Origin: Pseudogracilibacillus sp.
Lineage (GTDB): Bacteria > Bacillota > Bacilli > Bacillales > Amphibacillaceae
Length of the DNA: 43,331 bases
NCBI GenBank assembly: GCA_026169815.1
Contig: JAPFDT010000010.1
Location: forward strand, 1-43,331
Direction: 5' to 3'
The notes beneath the pieces were generated by a model. The model had not been told where the DNA came from, ran no database searches, and saw only the letters and a program-made list of their open reading frames with translations. A program made the position numbers and the translations under genes. Below, one piece after another: positions 43,309 to 43,331 of the stretch. Positions within the stretch are counted from its first letter, which is position 1. Each line of letters begins with the position of its first letter.

Positions 43309-43331
43309 TATATTCACTTATGAAGTATTTA

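Overview
The window is a low-GC stretch of a Firmicutes chromosome that looks like a spore-forming member of the Bacillaceae. Support comes from an alpha/beta-type SASP gene with a sigma-G-like promoter, EzrA, RefZ, CcpA, SftA, two sigma-B-like promoters, a T-box on tyrS, and gene order close to the ackA-ytgP region of Bacillus subtilis. A MotPS-type (sodium) stator with a very acidic extracytoplasmic linker, plus scattered 'GGAGACTCCTGCGGG' repeats, hints at a salt- or alkali-tolerant lineage. Genus cannot be fixed from this sequence.

Layout, left to right. (1) 1-4470, minus strand: ackA, ytxK and tpx, then about 1 kb of repeats, then the SASP gene. (2) 4516-9447, minus: thiI and its cysteine desulfurase, ezrA, refZ. 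(3) 9701-11263, minus: a DegU-like regulator with a degenerate receiver, preceded by a tiny membrane protein carrying only the C-terminal end of a class C sortase, then a CsbD-family stress gene. (4) 11292-15411: rpsD with an S4-type leader, an FMN-dependent lactate monooxygenase with a perfect cre in its promoter, and a divergent YolD / Y-family polymerase pair separated by LexA-box-like sites. (5) 15593-17742: repeats, then tyrS with T-box leader. (6) 17852-22225: a large class A PBP convergent with an orphan MurE. (7) 22454-30347, minus: motPS, ccpA, aroA, ytxGH, murC and a nicotinate phosphoribosyltransferase. (8) 30385-42268: sftA, ytpQ, ytoQ (+), DUF84, ytoP, ytzB (+), ytnP, ytzH (+), ytlR, ytlQ-like, rsuA-type pseudouridine synthase, ytgP. 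(9) 42454 to the end: a small TTG-start gene, two more repeats, and the 3' end of an rRNA operon (5S, minus strand).

How the genes connect. CcpA sits about 11 kb from a promoter with a perfect 14-nt cre that overlaps the -35 box of the lactate monooxygenase. That enzyme makes acetate, so it links functionally with acetate kinase and CcpA. Cell-envelope and division genes are numerous (EzrA, SftA, MurC, MurE, PBP, YtgP/MurJ-type flippase). Compared with B. subtilis, several genes usually found in this region are not here, including acsA-acuABC, ytxJ, hisJ, ytpP/ytpR, ytmP/trmB, ytfJ and sppA.

The most interesting signal is a family of about 130-190 bp intergenic elements (at least six near-complete copies and two fragments). 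They keep a common core, but the flanking arms differ between copies while staying complementary to each other within each copy. An internal hairpin also shows a compensatory base-pair change. This is the pattern expected of a conserved structured RNA or ssDNA. The second most interesting is the mini-sortase plus degenerate-receiver regulator pair.
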